DNA of 64,000 bases from Aurantimonas sp036549475 (GTDB lineage Bacteria > Pseudomonadota > Alphaproteobacteria > Rhizobiales > Rhizobiaceae): contig NZ_JAZHLI010000008.1 in the NCBI RefSeq assembly GCF_036549475.1, positions 62,001-126,000 on the forward strand. The letters are read 5' to 3'. Below are positions 50,005-58,611 of the stretch, in pieces. The position numbers and the translations under genes were made by a program. The notes beneath the pieces were generated by a model that was given only the letters and a program-made list of their open reading frames with translations, searched no databases and had not been told where the DNA came from. Position 1 is the stretch's first letter. Every line of letters begins with the position of its first letter.

Positions 50005-52449
50005 TCAGGCTGCAGCGGCTGCTCTTGCCGGCGTATCGTCCTGCCCGAGGGTCAGCTCCTCGAACTCGCTCGGCCAGCGTTCGGCGATCTCGACAAGCAT
50101 TTTCGACAGGTCCGATGCAGGGCGCGGCCGGGAGAAATAGTATCCCTGCATCTCGCGGCAGCCTTCCGCATAGAGGATGCGCATCTGCTCGGGAGTCTCG
50201 ATGCCCTCGGCGATGACGCGCATGTCGAGCGCATTGGACAAGCCGATGACCGAGCGCACGATGGCGATGTTCTCGGGGCGGGACATGTCCCGCACGAAGG
50301 ACTGGTCGATCTTGATCTTGTCGAAGGGGAACCGATTCAGATAGCCGAGCGAGGAATAGCCGGTGCCGAAATCGTCCATCGAGATGGTCAGGCCCATGCG
50401 CCGGAATTCCGTCAGGATCGACAGGACCTTGTCGCCCTCGTCGAGGAACAGGGATTCGGTCACCTCGATCTGCAACCGCGAGGGCTCAAGCCCCGATTGG
50501 GTCAGCACACGGCGCACATCGGCGACGAGGGTCGGGCTCTTGAACTGCACCGCAGAGAGGTTGACGGAGATGACGAGGTCGTTGACCCAACCTGCTGCTT
50601 GCTGGCAGGCGGTTTCCAGCGCCCACAGACCGATCGACGAGATGAGGCCGGTCTCCTCGGCCAGCGGAATGAAGGTCGCCGGGCTGATGCGGCCGCGCTC
50701 CGGGTGGTTCCAGCGCAGCAGTGCCTCGAAGCCGCTGATGGCGCGGCGCCCGGTATCCACGAAGGGCTGGTAGAACAGCTCGAACTGCTTCTCCTCGATC
50801 GCCCGTTGCAGGTCGATCTCCAGTTCGCGACGCTGCTGCAGCTTCTGGCGCATGCTCGGCTGGAACATGCGGTAGCTGCTGCCGGCGGACTGCTTGGCCT
50901 GGTACAGGGCCAGGTCACAGTTCTGCAGCGCGATGGCGGCGTCAAAGCCGGTGTGGCGTTTGCCGCCCGTCACATACAGCGCCCCTACGCTGCCGGCAGC
51001 GCTGATGTGGCGGCCATCCACCTCGAAGGGCTCGTCGAAGCTGGCGACCACCGTGCGCGCCAGTTCCTCGGCATCGGCGGCAGAGCGCCCGCCGAGCAGG
51101 ACGACGGCGAATTCGTTGCCGCCGAGCCGCGCAACAGTCGCCTTGGGTCCGGCCTGCTGGACCAGACGCGCGCCGCACTGCCGCAGCAAGGCATCGCCGA
51201 CCGGATGGCCATAGGTATCGTTGATCGTCTTGAAGCCGCGAATGTCGACGACCGCCACGGTCAGCGCCTTGCGGCTCCGATTCAGGGCCTCGTCGAGGAT
51301 TTCGGCGAAGACGCCGCGGTTGGGCAGTTCGGTCAGGGCGTCATGGCCGGACAGATGCTGCAGGCGGCGGGCGATCGCCTCGCGCTCGGTGATGTCCTCG
51401 AAGGTGATCAGCAGGCCATCGCCGGTCATGCCGCGCCGCTTCACTTCCATGATCCGGTTGTCGCCGACTTCCTGCACGTGCGACGTGGTGTCGTTGGCAG
51501 CCACGCGGCCGGTCAGACGCTGGTCGGTGAAGAATTCCCGGGCATTCGTTCCCGGTGGATACGAGCCGAACAGCTCCGTGAAGGTCTCGTTGCACAGGAT
51601 CATGCGCTTCTGGCCGTCGAGCATGCAGAGCGCCTGCGTCATGTTGTTCAGCGCCGCGGTCAACTGGTCCTGCTGCTTGTCGAGCCGGCCTGCCATCAGG
51701 CCGACCTTGTCGCGCATCATCGCCTCGAGCTTCTGGCAGTGCTCCTGCATCTGCCTGAGCGCATTCAGGACGTCGCGCACCTCGCCCGGCCCATGGGGCT
51801 CGACCATGTCGCAGTCGGCACCACTGGCCAGATTGCGGGCGAGACCGGAAACCCGCCGCAGCGAGGCGCCAACGGAGCGCGACAGAAAGACGGCGAAGCC
51901 GGCCATGCCGAGGAGGATGGCCGCGAGGCCTGCGAGATTGCGGTACCGCGCGCTTTCGATGGCATCCACGGCCTCGAGCTTGGTCTGGCCCAGTTCCTCG
52001 CTCACCGCCCCCACGGCACGATCGAGGACAAGGGCGGCGCTGGCGATCTCGCGTGCGGCCATGCGCGACGACATGTTGCCACCCGAGGCCTCGAGCCGGC
52101 TCAGCGGATACACGAGTTCGGACAGGATGGCCTTGACCGAGGGCGAACTGGACTGGGCCAGGGCGGCGCGCACGTCTGCCTTGATCGAGGTGATCGTCTG
52201 CATGACCGGATCGAGCGCGCGCTGCGTCCCATCGCCGGACGCCGCATCGTCGCCCGCCAGGCTGACGGCCAGCGCATCCGTCTTGCCCCTGGCAACCTGC
52301 AGCCGTCCCAGCGGGTCGATCCCGCCCTCATAGAAATTCTGCGCGAAACCGAGGGAAACCGACTGCGAATGATAGGAGAATGCGGCGAACAGGAGCGCCA
52401 GGATCGCGAAGATCGAACTGCCTATGATGAGGCGAAGATGGATCGACAT
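50005..52449 (-). CDS. Membrane GGDEF-EAL protein with degenerate GGDEF motif
   Basis: An 814-residue cyclic-di-GMP protein. Membrane helices at about 7-25 and 171-190 bracket a periplasmic sensor; a HAMP-like linker (about 190-243), a PAS-like domain (about 265-355), GGDEF (about 365-530) and EAL (about 545-795) follow. The GGDEF signature reads GGNEF (443-447), which argues against cyclase activity. EALLRW (575-580), DDFGTGYSSLGYL and the KIDQSFV region are intact, so phosphodiesterase activity is likely. ATG at 52449 is favoured by position and a GAG ribosome site. It lies inside the pyrimidine locus with no obvious link. Confidence 0.9.
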   Translation of the reverse strand: MSIHLRLIIGSSIFAILALLFAAFSYHSQSVSLGFAQNFYEGGIDPLGRLQVARGKTDALAVSLAGDDAASGDGTQRALDPVMQTITSIKADVRAALAQSSSPSVKAILSELVYPLSRLEASGGNMSSRMAAREIASAALVLDRAVGAVSEELGQTKLEAVDAIESARYRNLAGLAAILLGMAGFAVFLSRSVGASLRRVSGLARNLASGADCDMVEPHGPGEVRDVLNALRQMQEHCQKLEAMMRDKVGLMAGRLDKQQDQLTAALNNMTQALCMLDGQKRMILCNETFTELFGSYPPGTNAREFFTDQRLTGRVAANDTTSHVQEVGDNRIMEVKRRGMTGDGLLITFEDITEREAIARRLQHLSGHDALTELPNRGVFAEILDEALNRSRKALTVAVVDIRGFKTINDTYGHPVGDALLRQCGARLVQQAGPKATVARLGGNEFAVVLLGGRSAADAEELARTVVASFDEPFEVDGRHISAAGSVGALYVTGGKRHTGFDAAIALQNCDLALYQAKQSAGSSYRMFQPSMRQKLQQRRELEIDLQRAIEEKQFELFYQPFVDTGRRAISGFEALLRWNHPERGRISPATFIPLAEETGLISSIGLWALETACQQAAGWVNDLVISVNLSAVQFKSPTLVADVRRVLTQSGLEPSRLQIEVTESLFLDEGDKVLSILTEFRRMGLTISMDDFGTGYSSLGYLNRFPFDKIKIDQSFVRDMSRPENIAIVRSVIGLSNALDMRVIAEGIETPEQMRILYAEGCREMQGYYFSRPRPASDLSKMLVEIAERWPSEFEELTLGQDDTPARAAAAA

Positions 52450-52906
52450 ACAGCTCAATTCCCAATCGCGGCAAAGTCCGGGCGAAGCGATTCCCGGCAC
52501 GCCGGTGTCGGTTCTGGCAGAAGATTACTTCGCCGAGGTTACTTCACGGTTACGTGAGGGTCTTCGGCGCGAAATATCTTCTCCAACCACAACCGATCCC
52601 TCTTGCCGAATGCCGCGCGGACGCCAGGATCTTTCGCGAACTGACGTGGCACGGGCGACGACGGATGATCCGCCGTCCAGGAGGTGCGGTACAGAATTAC
52701 CGTGACGCGTGGCGAGGCCGCCGTCGTGTTCTGCCCCCGGCATCGGGCCAACTCGGGCGCGACCACGAGTTCGCCCGGTCCGTCAGCCAACCGCGAAACG
52801 GCGCATCCGTGGGCCCGGTCAGGCCAATGCCATTACCCGGTCATGCGGGCGCGGCTACCGCATCCGCGCTTCCTCCGAGCATGCGCGCGAAGATCGTCTT
52901 CCCGCC
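52450..52906. other. Intergenic region, no gene seen
   Basis: 457 bp between preA and the GGDEF-EAL gene. Short open frames on both strands lack ribosome sites and family features. A small hairpin TTCACG-GTTA-CGTGAG lies at 52543-52558, close to the GGDEF-EAL promoter side. The promoter of that gene must lie here. Confidence 0.6.
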
Positions 52907-54250
52907 TCACTCCGCCGCGTCGGGCAGCACCACCGGTTCGGGGGCGTGCTGCTGGCGTTCCTTTGCCATCGGATTGTTGGGATGGCTGGTCCAGTTGGCA
53001 TATTCGTCCGGGATCGGCCGCTTGGTGCGCGGGTCGAAGCCGGTGATCCGCTCCATGGTGATGCAGTCCTCGACCGGGCACACGTCGACGCACAGATTGC
53101 AGCCGACGCATTCTTCGTCGATCACCTCGAACTTCCGCCGGCCGTCGACCATGTTGGTGATCGCCTGGTGCGAGGTGTCCTCGCAGGCGATATGGCAGCG
53201 TCCGCAGGAGATGCACTTGTCCTGGTCGATCCGCGCCTTGGTCACGTAGTTGAGGTTCAGATACTGCCAGTCGGTGACATTCGGTGCGGCACGCCCGCGG
53301 AAATCCTCGATCGTGGCGTAGCCCTTCTCGTCCATCCAGTCGGACAGGCCGGAGGCCATCTCCTGGACCACCTTGAAACCGTAGGTCATTGCCGCCGTGC
53401 AGACCTGAACCGTGCCGCAGCCGAGCGCGATGAACTCCGCCGCGTCGCGCCATGTGGTGATGCCCCCGATGCCCGACATGGGCATGCCCGCGGTCTCCGC
53501 GTCCCGGGCGATCTCCGCCACCATGTTGAGCGCGATCGGCTTGACCGCCGGTCCGCAATAGCCGCCATGGCTGCCCTTGCCGTCGATGGTCGGCGTCGGC
53601 GCGAAATTGTCGAGATCGATGGAGACGATCGAGGAGATGGTGTTGATCAGCGAGACCGCGTCGGCCCCGCCCCGCCTCGCCGCCCGCGCGGGAAACCGGA
53701 TGTCGGTGATGTTCGGCGTCAGCTTGACGATGACCGGCAGCTTCGAATGCTGCTTGCACCAGCGCGCGACCATCTCGATGTATTCCGGGACCTGCCCCAC
53801 CGCCGAGCCCATGCCCCTCTCGCTCATGCCATGGGGACAGCCGAAGTTCAGTTCCACGCCGTCGGCGCCGGTTTCCTCGACAAGGGCCAGGATCTTCTGC
53901 CACGGCGCCTCCTCGCAGGGCACCATCAGCGAGACGATCATCGCCCGGTCCGGCCAGTTGCGCTTGACGCGGGCGATCTCCTCCAGGTTCGTGTCGAGCG
54001 CCCGGTCGGTGATCAGCTCGATGTTGTTGAGGCCAAGCAGCCGGCGGTCGGGGCCCCAGATCGCGCCGTAGCGGGGACCGTTGACGTTGACCACCGGCGG
54101 GTCCTCGCCGAGGGTCTTCCAGACCACGCCGCCCCAGCCCTGCTCGAAGGCGCGCTGGACGTTGTATTCCTTGTCGGTCGGTGGCGCCGAGGCGAGCCAG
54201 AAGGGGTTCGGCGAGGCGATGCCGAGGAAACTCGTCGCAAGATTGGCCAT
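52907..54250 (-). CDS. preA: PreA, NAD-dependent dihydropyrimidine dehydrogenase, catalytic subunit
   Basis: A 447-residue PreA. With PreT it reduces uracil or thymine to the dihydro form, using NADH. The N-terminal FMN barrel of the dihydroorotate dehydrogenase type includes ELNFGCPHGMSERGMG with the active cysteine region, KLTPNITDI and GIGGITTWRDAAEF. Two 4Fe-4S clusters lie near the C-terminus (CISCGRCHIAC and CVGCNLCVDVCP). ATG at 54250 starts 12 bp after the preT stop. Confidence 0.95.
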   Translation of the reverse strand: MANLATSFLGIASPNPFWLASAPPTDKEYNVQRAFEQGWGGVVWKTLGEDPPVVNVNGPRYGAIWGPDRRLLGLNNIELITDRALDTNLEEIARVKRNWPDRAMIVSLMVPCEEAPWQKILALVEETGADGVELNFGCPHGMSERGMGSAVGQVPEYIEMVARWCKQHSKLPVIVKLTPNITDIRFPARAARRGGADAVSLINTISSIVSIDLDNFAPTPTIDGKGSHGGYCGPAVKPIALNMVAEIARDAETAGMPMSGIGGITTWRDAAEFIALGCGTVQVCTAAMTYGFKVVQEMASGLSDWMDEKGYATIEDFRGRAAPNVTDWQYLNLNYVTKARIDQDKCISCGRCHIACEDTSHQAITNMVDGRRKFEVIDEECVGCNLCVDVCPVEDCITMERITGFDPRTKRPIPDEYANWTSHPNNPMAKERQQHAPEPVVLPDAAE

Positions 54251-54262
54251 GGCTCGTTCTCC

Positions 54263-55690
54263 CTACATCCGACCGGGGGACAGTGCTTCGACGGCGCCGG
54301 AGACGGCATCGGCGATGCGTGCGCCGAGGCCCTGCTGCGCCGACAGCACGGCATGGATGCTCTCGGCCGCGACCTTGCCGTCCTCGACGGCGACGACGGT
54401 GAGGTCCTCGCCCTCGGCGATGCAGTCGCCCCCGGCCCAGACGCGATCCAGCGAGGAGCGTCGCTCGGCATCCACCCGGATGCGGCCGCGCTCCAGCACG
54501 ACGCCAGCGTCCTCGCTGGCCAGCCCGTCGGGCAGGAAGCTCTGGCCGATCGCCTTGAAGACCTGGTCGGCCTCGATTGTCACGATCTCGCCGGTGCCGA
54601 CGAGCCGTCCGTCCTCGACCGTCGTGCGCTCCAGCTCGATGCCGCTCACATGGCCGCCCTGGGTCAGGATACGCCTAGGCTGCAGATGGCAGCGGATGTG
54701 GACGCCGCGGGTCTGGGCGATTTCCTGCTCGTAGGCCGAGGCGTTCATGGCGTCCTGGCCGCGGCGGTAGGCGATGGTCACCTCCTCGGCGCCCAGGGCT
54801 CGTGCCTGCACGGCAGCGTCGACCGCGGTCATGCCGCCGCCGATGACGACGACACGGCGGCCGACCGGCAGCGAGGCGAGATCGGTGGTCTGGCGCAGAT
54901 CGGCGATCCAGGCGACGGCGTCGGCCGAGCCGGTGCTGGTCTCGCCCTCGGCCCCGAGCGCGTTGACGCCGGCCAGTCCGAGCCCGAGGAAGACCGCGTC
55001 GAAGTCGCGCCGGAGGTCGGCCAGATGAATGTCGCGCCCCAGCGCCCTGCCGGTTTCCAGGGTAATGCCGCCGATGGACAGGACGAAGTCGACTTCCCGC
55101 TGGGCAAAGCCCTCGGTCGCCTTGTAGGCGGCGATGCCATATTCGTTGAGGCCGCCGGGCTTTTCCCGCGCGTCGTAGAGCGTCACCTCGTGTCCGTGCA
55201 GGGCGAGGCGGTGGGCGCAGGAAAGGCCCGCCGGCCCGGCCCCGACCACGGCGACGCGCTTGCCCGTCGGCTCGGCCCGCACGAAGGGGTGGCCGCCCTT
55301 TTCCATCAGATGGTCGGTGGCGAAGCGCTGCAGAAGGCCGATCTTGACCGGCTTGCCCTCGCCCACTTCGCGGACGCAGACCTCTTCGCACAGGGTCTCG
55401 GTCGGGCAGACCCGGGCGCACATACCGCCGAGTATGTTGGATGAGAGGATGGTCTGCGCCGCGCCGGTCGGGTTGCCGGTCTGGATCTTGCGGATGAACA
55501 GCGGGATGTCGATCGCGGTCGGACAGGCCGTCATGCAGGGGGCGTCGTAGCAGAAATAGCAGCGGTCGGCTTCGACCAGCGCCTCATGGGCCTCCAGCGG
55601 CGGATGAATGTCGGAGAAATTGTCGGCCAGCGCCTCGGGAGCGAGGCGCCCCGCGCCGATGTCGGGCCGGATGGGTCGGGCTTCGTTCAT
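54263..55690 (-). CDS. preT: PreT, NAD-dependent dihydropyrimidine dehydrogenase, FAD subunit
   Basis: A 475-residue PreT of the GltD-like family that passes electrons from NADH through FAD and iron-sulfur clusters to PreA. The N-terminal part has the cysteine sets CYFCYDAPCMTACP and CARVCPTETLCEEVC. The FAD-binding GAGPAGLSCAHRL and the NAD-binding GGGMTAVDAA motifs follow, and the final WAGGDC motif is present. ATG at 55690 has GAGGGGG nine bases upstream; an ATG at 55699 is too close to that site. Two RutR-like half sites lie upstream. Confidence 0.95.
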   Translation of the reverse strand: MNEARPIRPDIGAGRLAPEALADNFSDIHPPLEAHEALVEADRCYFCYDAPCMTACPTAIDIPLFIRKIQTGNPTGAAQTILSSNILGGMCARVCPTETLCEEVCVREVGEGKPVKIGLLQRFATDHLMEKGGHPFVRAEPTGKRVAVVGAGPAGLSCAHRLALHGHEVTLYDAREKPGGLNEYGIAAYKATEGFAQREVDFVLSIGGITLETGRALGRDIHLADLRRDFDAVFLGLGLAGVNALGAEGETSTGSADAVAWIADLRQTTDLASLPVGRRVVVIGGGMTAVDAAVQARALGAEEVTIAYRRGQDAMNASAYEQEIAQTRGVHIRCHLQPRRILTQGGHVSGIELERTTVEDGRLVGTGEIVTIEADQVFKAIGQSFLPDGLASEDAGVVLERGRIRVDAERRSSLDRVWAGGDCIAEGEDLTVVAVEDGKVAAESIHAVLSAQQGLGARIADAVSGAVEALSPGRM

Positions 55691-55779
55691 GCGTCGCATC
55701 CCCCTCGAAACCTTCCAGGGAGCCGGCGACGGCGATGATCCGGCCTTCGACGGCTCGTGGAAGAATAGAATGATGCCAG

Positions 55780-55815
55780 TTTTTCAAAAGGTCAAATTTT
55801 TTATCGTCTGGTCAA
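55780..55815. promoter_or_regulatory. Two imperfect RutR-like sites before preT
   Basis: TTTTTCAAAAGGTCAA (55780-55795) and TTTATCGTCTGGTCAA (55800-55815). Each has a good right half (AGGTCAA and TGGTCAA) and a poor left half compared with TTGACCANNTGGTCAA. Their place 90-125 bp before preT suggests that PreT/PreA belong to the same regulon. Confidence 0.5.
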
Positions 55816-55959
55816 ATTTTGGCCGGTCCGGGTCGGCGGAGAACGCCGCGAACGCAGCAGGATCAGGATGATCGCGCGCAATCACATGGCTCCGCCACCC
55901 GCCGCCGGTCGCAAACGGCGAGCCCGAGAGGCCAGCCTCGCTCTGGCTGGCCGGCCGGC

Positions 55960-56700
55960 CTACTGGCCGGTTGCCGTCTGCAGCGTGCCGCCGAGATTGC
56001 GGCCGACATTGCCGACCTGGCGGCCGAACACCTCGCGGCCGCGCTGGCTGACGAGGGCGCCGGGCGCGGTGACCACGGCGCCCGCCGCCGAACCGACGGT
56101 CTGGGCCGTACCGAGAGCGGCGGCACCCAGGGTTTCACCCAGCGAAATGCCCTCTTCGCCGATCTCCTGGCCGGAGAGCAGCCGCTGGCCGATCAACTGC
56201 ACGATCTGCGGGCTTTCGGCGAACTTGCTGTGATTGAGCGCGGAGCCCGCCTGCAGCGCGGACAGGTCGATCACGTCGACCCCCTTCGCCTCGATGCCGC
56301 TGCGATACGGCTCCTGCGAGACGTCGATGGCGCCGAGGCGCTGGACGCCCCCGGCCAGCCGGCGCGAGACCTGCAGGGCGCGGTCGTCGGTCGAGGCGAA
56401 GATCGTCAACTGGGTGCGCTGCGTGTCGATCTCGTCGAGCTGGCGGGAAAAGACGTCGACGTCGAGATCGGGCGAGGCAAGGATCACGTTGCGGATCTTG
56501 GCCGGCAGCTGGCCGCGGCGGATCGCCAGCTGGCGCAGGGCCTCCATGGTCAGCCAGCTTCCCATCGAATGGGCCATCACGGTGACGTTGCGCACGCGCG
56601 CGTCGTCGGCGGCCGACTCGATGATCGTTTCCAGAGCCCCGCGCGAGAAATTGGCGCTCTCGCGGTCGTAGAGATAGTCGAAGACGACACCACCACCCCT
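55960..56700 (-). pseudogene. 5'-truncated alpha/beta hydrolase (DUF900 family)
   Basis: The frame encodes the C-terminal part of a DUF900 hydrolase: FDYLYDRESANFSRGALE near its start, then VTVMAHSMGSW with the nucleophile serine, and a Gly/Ala-rich tail. DUF900 proteins carry an N-terminal segment that is missing. Upstream of about 56700 the frame meets a TGA and no start exists before FDYLYDR. The break lies beside an AT-richer stretch with GTACACT repeats. A short product from an internal start (about 56595) is possible but would lack the front of the fold. Confidence 0.75.
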
Positions 56701-56735
56701 AGCTCATTGATTTTGCTGCATCCTCTCACGTTCCA

Positions 56736-56752
56736 AGTGTACCCTAGTGTAC
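56736..56752. repeat. Two GTACACT direct repeats at the pseudogene break
   Basis: On the minus strand GTACACT-AGG-GTACACT: two identical heptamers three bases apart, about 35 bp from the point where the hydrolase gene is cut. Short direct repeats of this kind occur at integrase arm sites. No integrase gene is visible nearby. Confidence 0.4.
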
Positions 56753-56950
56753 CACGCCAAAATACCACGAGATACATTTTTTGCCGGTCTGCCCTGAACG
56801 GCGGCGCGTTCGAGGCTGATCTTCCAGAGCCGGCGGATGGTGCGAACGAATCGCAGCATCGCAGGCGCCGAAGCTCCCTAACTTACTGTGTCCAAGGGAG
56901 CGGAGTCCGACCGGATCTGACGGACTTCGAGCGGGGAGAATGACTAAATC

Positions 56951-57634
56951 CTACTCCGCAGCGATACGCGTGCCGTGACATTCGGACAAAGCCCGTTTCG
57001 TCGCATCCATGGCCGCTAAGACATGCACCTCTGTAAGTCGCCGCGCTTCGTCGGCGTCTCCAGCCTGGACCGCCTCCGCAATGTCGGACAGTTCGCCGAC
57101 CATACTGTTCGCTCGTCCCGGTTCCGAGAGGGACGTCCCCCGCAGGAGCCGGATTTGCCCATGGATGTTGCGCAGCATCATCTGGAGTACCGGGTTCCCG
57201 GAACTCGCCGAAAGGATGGCGTAGAAGCGGTTCTTTGCCTCCAGAAGTCGCTCGCCGTCGTCGGCCTCAAAAGCTGCTTTTAGGTCGCTCACTGCTTGAG
57301 AGAGCTTCTCGCGATCGTCCTTCGTAGCGTTGCTCACGAATAAGAACGCGGACAAACCTTCGAGCTCCTTGCGAACGGTATAGATGTGGCCAGCCTCCTC
57401 ACAAGTCAGGACGGTCACCTCGATACCGCCTCGGGGCAAGGCCCGTACAAGACCGTCAGATTGCAGTGCCCGCAGGGCTTCTCGGACAAGCGGCCTACTG
57501 ACGCTAAGCGCTTCGCAGACCGTTCTCTCAACAATTCGGTCACCCGGACGCAGATGTCCGAGCTCAATCTCCGAGCGAAGGTAGGACTCGACCTGTCCGC
57601 GCACGGGCGCGGGATTTCGCTGAATGGCGGTCAC
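56951..57634 (-). CDS. GntR-family (FCD) transcriptional regulator
   Basis: A 227-residue GntR/FadR-type regulator. The winged HTH is at about 11-75 (LRPGDRIVERTVCEALSVSRPLVREALRALQSDGLV), and an all-helical FCD ligand domain follows (TVRKELEGLSAFLFV, LEAKNRFYAILSASSGN, then the histidines of GQIRLLRG and EVHVLAAMDAT regions). GTG at 57634 has a perfect AGGAGG site. It is divergent from the ABC permease-led operon and probably controls it in response to the imported compound. Confidence 0.9.
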   Translation of the reverse strand: MTAIQRNPAPVRGQVESYLRSEIELGHLRPGDRIVERTVCEALSVSRPLVREALRALQSDGLVRALPRGGIEVTVLTCEEAGHIYTVRKELEGLSAFLFVSNATKDDREKLSQAVSDLKAAFEADDGERLLEAKNRFYAILSASSGNPVLQMMLRNIHGQIRLLRGTSLSEPGRANSMVGELSDIAEAVQAGDADEARRLTEVHVLAAMDATKRALSECHGTRIAAE

Positions 57635-57683
57635 GATGCCTCCTGTCTGATCGAGAACGTTTCAAAATTATAGCTGATGTAAG

Positions 57684-57700
57684 ACTGTCTGACAAACAGT
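57684..57700. promoter_or_regulatory. Inverted repeat between gntR and the ABC operon (candidate GntR operator)
   Basis: ACTGT-CTGACAA-ACAGT, with a nested TGTC-T-GACA. It directly precedes TTGACA (57701-57706), a possible -35 of the rightward operon; a recognisable -10 is weak (CATGAT at 57723). Operator function is inferred from symmetry and place. Confidence 0.45.
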
Positions 57701-57778
57701 TTGACACACAGGCTTTATTGGTCATGATCATGTCACGGAACCCCGCATGAACCTTCGACCGACAGGAGATGTCGCCAG

Positions 57779-58576
57779 GTGAGCAAGTCCGATACCGCAG
57801 TCCCAGCATCAGTATCTGCCCCGCGGAGAAGTCCGATAGTCAGTCGGGACAACTGGATCAGGATCGTAACCGCTATCGTCCTGATCGGATCGTGGGAGTT
57901 TTTTGGACGCAACGCCAACCCTCTTCTCGTGGCCCTGCCATCGCAGGTCCTGATGGCAACTTGGGAGATGCTCCTGTCAGGCGAGCTCGTCGAAGCGACC
58001 ATCGAAAGCCTGTCGGTATTCGCCGTCGGATACCTGATCTCGCTATTGCTAGGCATGGCGATCGGCATTCTGATGGGTACCAGCCGAACCGCCGAGATCG
58101 CGCTCGACCCGTATGTCAATGCGCTTTACTCGATGCCTCTGATCGCGCTCGTCCCAATCCTTATGCTGTGGGTGGGCGTGGGGTTCACTTCTAAAGTCAT
58201 TATTGTCGTCATGTTCGCGATCTTCCCGGTAATTATCAACACGCTCGCCGGGGTACGAAATGTCGAGAAGAGCTATCTCGACATCGGCGTCGCATTCGGT
58301 GCGACACGCTGGATGACCTTCACCGGCATCGTCATGCCTTCTGCCGTTCCTTACATCGCATCTGGCATGCGCCTCGCGGTCAGTCGCGGCATTATTGCAA
58401 TGATTGTCGCCGAGTTTTTGACTTCGATTGCCGGTCTGGGCGGCCTAATCATCAACTACTCGAACCAGTTTCAGACCGCCAAAGCATTCGTGCCGGTCTT
58501 CATCCTCGCCATCCTTGGAAATCTCCTGACCCATGCTGTCAAGCTCGCCGAGGACCGCATGGGTGCCTGGCGATAG
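57779..58576 (+). CDS. ABC transporter permease
   Basis: A 265-residue permease of the nitrate/sulfonate/taurine class with about six helices (first at 26-44) and an EAA loop near VAFGATRWMTFTGIVMPSAVPYI. GTG start at 57779 with AGGAGA ten bases upstream; no ATG fits. It is the first gene of the operon permease-binding protein-ATPase-hydrolase-dehydrogenase. The codon use looks less GC-biased than that of the flagellar genes. Confidence 0.88.
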   Translation: MSKSDTAVPASVSAPRRSPIVSRDNWIRIVTAIVLIGSWEFFGRNANPLLVALPSQVLMATWEMLLSGELVEATIESLSVFAVGYLISLLLGMAIGILMGTSRTAEIALDPYVNALYSMPLIALVPILMLWVGVGFTSKVIIVVMFAIFPVIINTLAGVRNVEKSYLDIGVAFGATRWMTFTGIVMPSAVPYIASGMRLAVSRGIIAMIVAEFLTSIAGLGGLIINYSNQFQTAKAFVPVFILAILGNLLTHAVKLAEDRMGAWR

Positions 58577-58611
58577 TCGATCCCGATTAATTGCAACGAA
58601 AGGAAAAGTCC

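Noticed and set aside
49987..52557. An 856-codon plus-strand open frame
   Set aside because: Antisense shadow of the GGDEF-EAL gene, whose domains are clear on the other strand.
52709..55444. A 911-codon plus-strand open frame
   Set aside because: Antisense of preA and preT; long only because of high GC.
55931..55975. GGCCGGCC-rich palindromes taken as a terminator
   Set aside because: Several overlapping palindromes in GC-rich DNA with no T-run; not specific enough to call.
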